The translations under genes were made by a program, and so were the position numbers. Shown in pieces: positions 5,919 to 7,151 of a DNA stretch of 7,151 nucleotides. Source of the DNA: an uncultured Candidatus Udaeobacter sp. (lineage in GTDB: Bacteria > Verrucomicrobiota > Verrucomicrobiia > Chthoniobacterales > UBA10450); assembly GCA_955652245.1 (NCBI GenBank), contig CATPAV010000075.1:1-7151 (forward strand), given 5' to 3'. The first letter of the stretch is position 1; each line of letters starts with the position of its first letter. The notes beneath the pieces were generated by a model. It was given only the letters and a program-made list of their open reading frames with translations, did no database searches and was not told the DNA's origin.

Positions 5919-5993
5919 TGGCTCCAGCGGTAGGATTCGAACCTACGACCAATCGGTTAACAGCCGACCGCTCTACCACTGAGCTACGCTGGA
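5919..5993 (-). tRNA. tRNA-Asn (anticodon GTT)
   Basis: The 75-nt gene folds as a standard class I tRNA: acceptor TCCAGCG/CGCTGGA, D stem GCTC/GAGC, anticodon stem GTCGG/CCGAT around CTGTTAA, T stem GTAGG/CCTAC with loop TTCGAAT, discriminator G and an encoded CCA. It lies 81 nt upstream of tRNA-fMet on the same strand, so the two may share a transcript. The 11 nt from its CCA onward (CCAATTCTTCG) also follow the tRNA fragment at 5436. Confidence 0.97.
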
Positions 5994-6270
5994 TCGTTTC
6001 GCGCTTAATTGAGGGGCGTATATCTTGCCTACACAGTATCGAACGGCAAGCCGTAGTTTAATGGCCCTCGTCCACCAAATCAAAACAGCTGCGAAATGTA
6101 TGCGCCGCGTCTTGATTACTTAGTTCAGTCTGGCATAGATCAGCTGAATAACCGAATCCTGCCGCTGGAGCCAGAAGAGCCAATGCGAAGAAGCACCTTT
6201 CGAAACAAACTGCTGTAACCTTCCGAATCGAATTGCTGTCTTTGCTTAAGGTTGACCGATGGAGATTCGC
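5994..6270. other. Divergent intergenic region
   Basis: The region separates the minus-strand tRNA cluster from the plus-strand membrane protein gene and must hold promoters for both. No coding frame is convincing. For tRNA-Asn, GATATA/TATACG (6024-6017) is a possible -10, but the nearest TTG-type -35 (TTGCCG, 6049-6044) is 19-21 nt away, longer than ideal. For the plus strand, TTGATT (6112-6117) and CATAGA (6134-6139) are 16 nt apart, a weak match. A dyad ACGGC-AA-GCCGT lies at 6043-6054. None of these is strong. Confidence 0.4.
6261..6264 (+). promoter_or_regulatory. Ribosome binding site deciding the membrane protein start
   Basis: GGAG lies 6 nt before the ATG at 6271, a good core Shine-Dalgarno match. 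A competing ATG at 6259, four codons earlier in the same frame, has AAGG (6248-6251) with a 7-nt spacer. The first is preferred as the stronger match; the difference is four residues. Confidence 0.5.
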
Positions 6271-7151
6271 ATGCCTTTTAAACGACTGTTCGTTGGCGAA
6301 TTTGCCCGCCGCGCTCTGCTTGCGCTTTTAGTCGTTGAGATTTTCTTGTGTGGAATTCAACTGCGCCGCTGGACTTGGGGAGAAACAAGGCACGTGCGTT
6401 TTCAGCACGACATCGTCAACGGTTTTTATTGGGGAAGCGAGACATTGGCGCAAGCTCTTCAATTATCCCCTGATGAAAGCTCCGCCGACTCATGGACTGC
6501 GTTCTTCCGCGGCTACTTCGCGTTGTATGATTGGGTGAAGCGCGAAGCTTACGAAAATGATTACGGCCTCGATTATCCGCCTTTGCGACTTTTGGCGATG
6601 TCGATCTGGGCAAAGCAGGTGCGCAGTGAATTTCCCGGAACGGACGACGCGCACCCACGTCACGTGAAACCGTTGCTGAACGCGAATCTATTCTGCGAAT
6701 TGGTTTCGGCGGTGGCGATTTTTCTCCTTGTCCGTTTATGGCTGCGGCGAGCAGCTGGTGCAAAGATGTCGGTTTTTTTGCGGAGTTTCCCGACGAAACA
6801 CCGCGGCTGGATTTGCGGTTTGCTGGCGGCAAGCGTCGCGTGGCTTGAACCTTCGATGATTCTCGATGCCCACGGCTGGCCACAGTGGGACGTCTGGATC
6901 GTACCGTTTTATCTATTCGCTCTGCTCGCAGCGTTAAAAAATCGCTGGTTTGCTTGTGGATGTCTTTTGGCCGCAGGCGCAATGCTCAAAGGGCAGCTCT
7001 TATTCGTCACGCCTTTTTTTCTCTTCTGGCCGTTGTGGCAAAAAAGATGGACGCGCGCATTTCGCGTACTGATCGGTTTTGCTTCAACAGTGGCGCTGCT
7101 TGTTTCGCCATGGCTCCTGCGCAATCCAGCTGCGTGGATTACGGTCGGGAT
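6271..7151 (+). CDS. GT-C type membrane glycosyltransferase, N-terminal part (runs off window end)
   Basis: An open frame of 293 codons with no stop continues past the window end. It has a short basic N-terminus, a first membrane segment (about residues 13-29), a hydrophilic loop of about 110 residues with two Trp-rich stretches, then further membrane segments near 141-157, 180-195, 207-222, 226-252 and 265-283. LDYPPLRLL (100-108), DAHGWPQWDVW (199-209) and AMLKGQ (237-242) resemble the conserved loop motifs of GT-C enzymes that use polyprenyl-phosphate-linked sugars (compare DYPP, HG-Q and KQ motifs in ALG6/ALG8-type and GT87 proteins). The likely role is sugar transfer at the outer face of the membrane; sugar and acceptor cannot be told. 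The in-frame TGA at 6253 excludes starts before 6259. Other large polytopic proteins remain possible. Confidence 0.75.
   Translation, partial: MPFKRLFVGEFARRALLALLVVEIFLCGIQLRRWTWGETRHVRFQHDIVNGFYWGSETLAQALQLSPDESSADSWTAFFRGYFALYDWVKREAYENDYGLDYPPLRLLAMSIWAKQVRSEFPGTDDAHPRHVKPLLNANLFCELVSAVAIFLLVRLWLRRAAGAKMSVFLRSFPTKHRGWICGLLAASVAWLEPSMILDAHGWPQWDVWIVPFYLFALLAALKNRWFACGCLLAAGAMLKGQLLFVTPFFLFWPLWQKRWTRAFRVLIGFASTVALLVSPWLLRNPAAWITVG

Noticed and set aside
6024..6054. CTTGCC/GGCAAG inverted repeat and ACGGC-AA-GCCGT dyad as an operator
   Set aside because: Short, overlapping palindromes of this length arise often by chance and there is no regulator gene nearby. Mentioned only in the intergenic description.
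6416..6982. Minus-strand open frame of 188 codons
   Set aside because: Antisense to the membrane glycosyltransferase frame. The product is Arg/Ser-rich without motifs, whereas the plus strand gives a coherent polytopic protein.

Overview
The window most likely comes from a soil-type Verrucomicrobiota bacterium. This rests on the overall look of the proteins (a mixed-type phosphofructokinase, a cyclase N-terminus of a kind I associate with that phylum, short GIY-YIG nucleases) and a moderately GC-rich composition. It is a judgement from memory, not a search result.

Positions 1-5993 are read almost entirely from the minus strand. From upstream to downstream the order is: tRNA-Asn(GTT) (5993-5919); initiator tRNA-Met(CAT) (5837-5761); a frameshifted GIY-YIG nuclease gene (5747-5482); a 3'-terminal tRNA fragment (ending at 5436); a DUF72/YecE-like protein (5367-4423); a DUF2062 membrane protein (4408-3872); a D-Ala-D-Ala carboxypeptidase (3789-2836); 6-phosphofructokinase (2821-1745); argininosuccinate synthase argG (1650-427); a truncated class III cyclase remnant (346-194); and the first 51 codons of 4-hydroxyphenylpyruvate dioxygenase (154-1). 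DUF72/DUF2062 and carboxypeptidase/pfkA are each separated by only 14 nt, so they are probably cotranscribed. The genes are mostly housekeeping (cell wall trimming, glycolysis, arginine synthesis, tyrosine breakdown) and show no single shared pathway. A good sigma70-like promoter for hpd lies inside the cyclase remnant.

Positions 5994-6270 are a divergent intergenic region. From 6271 to the window end the plus strand carries the start of a large polytopic membrane protein that looks like a GT-C type glycosyltransferase; it runs off the end.

The most unusual part is 5433-5790. A tiny GIY-YIG nuclease gene sits directly between an intact initiator tRNA and a second copy of that tRNA's 3' end. 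The two ends form a 33-bp direct repeat (31/33 identical), and the two differences are a compensatory base-pair change in the T stem. The nuclease stop codon coincides with an anticodon-loop-like heptamer. This looks like a minimal nuclease-only element that entered a tRNA gene and kept an intact tRNA on one side. The nuclease is now broken by a one-base frameshift. The initiator tRNA itself has an A-U pair where most bacterial initiators have the first of three G-C pairs.
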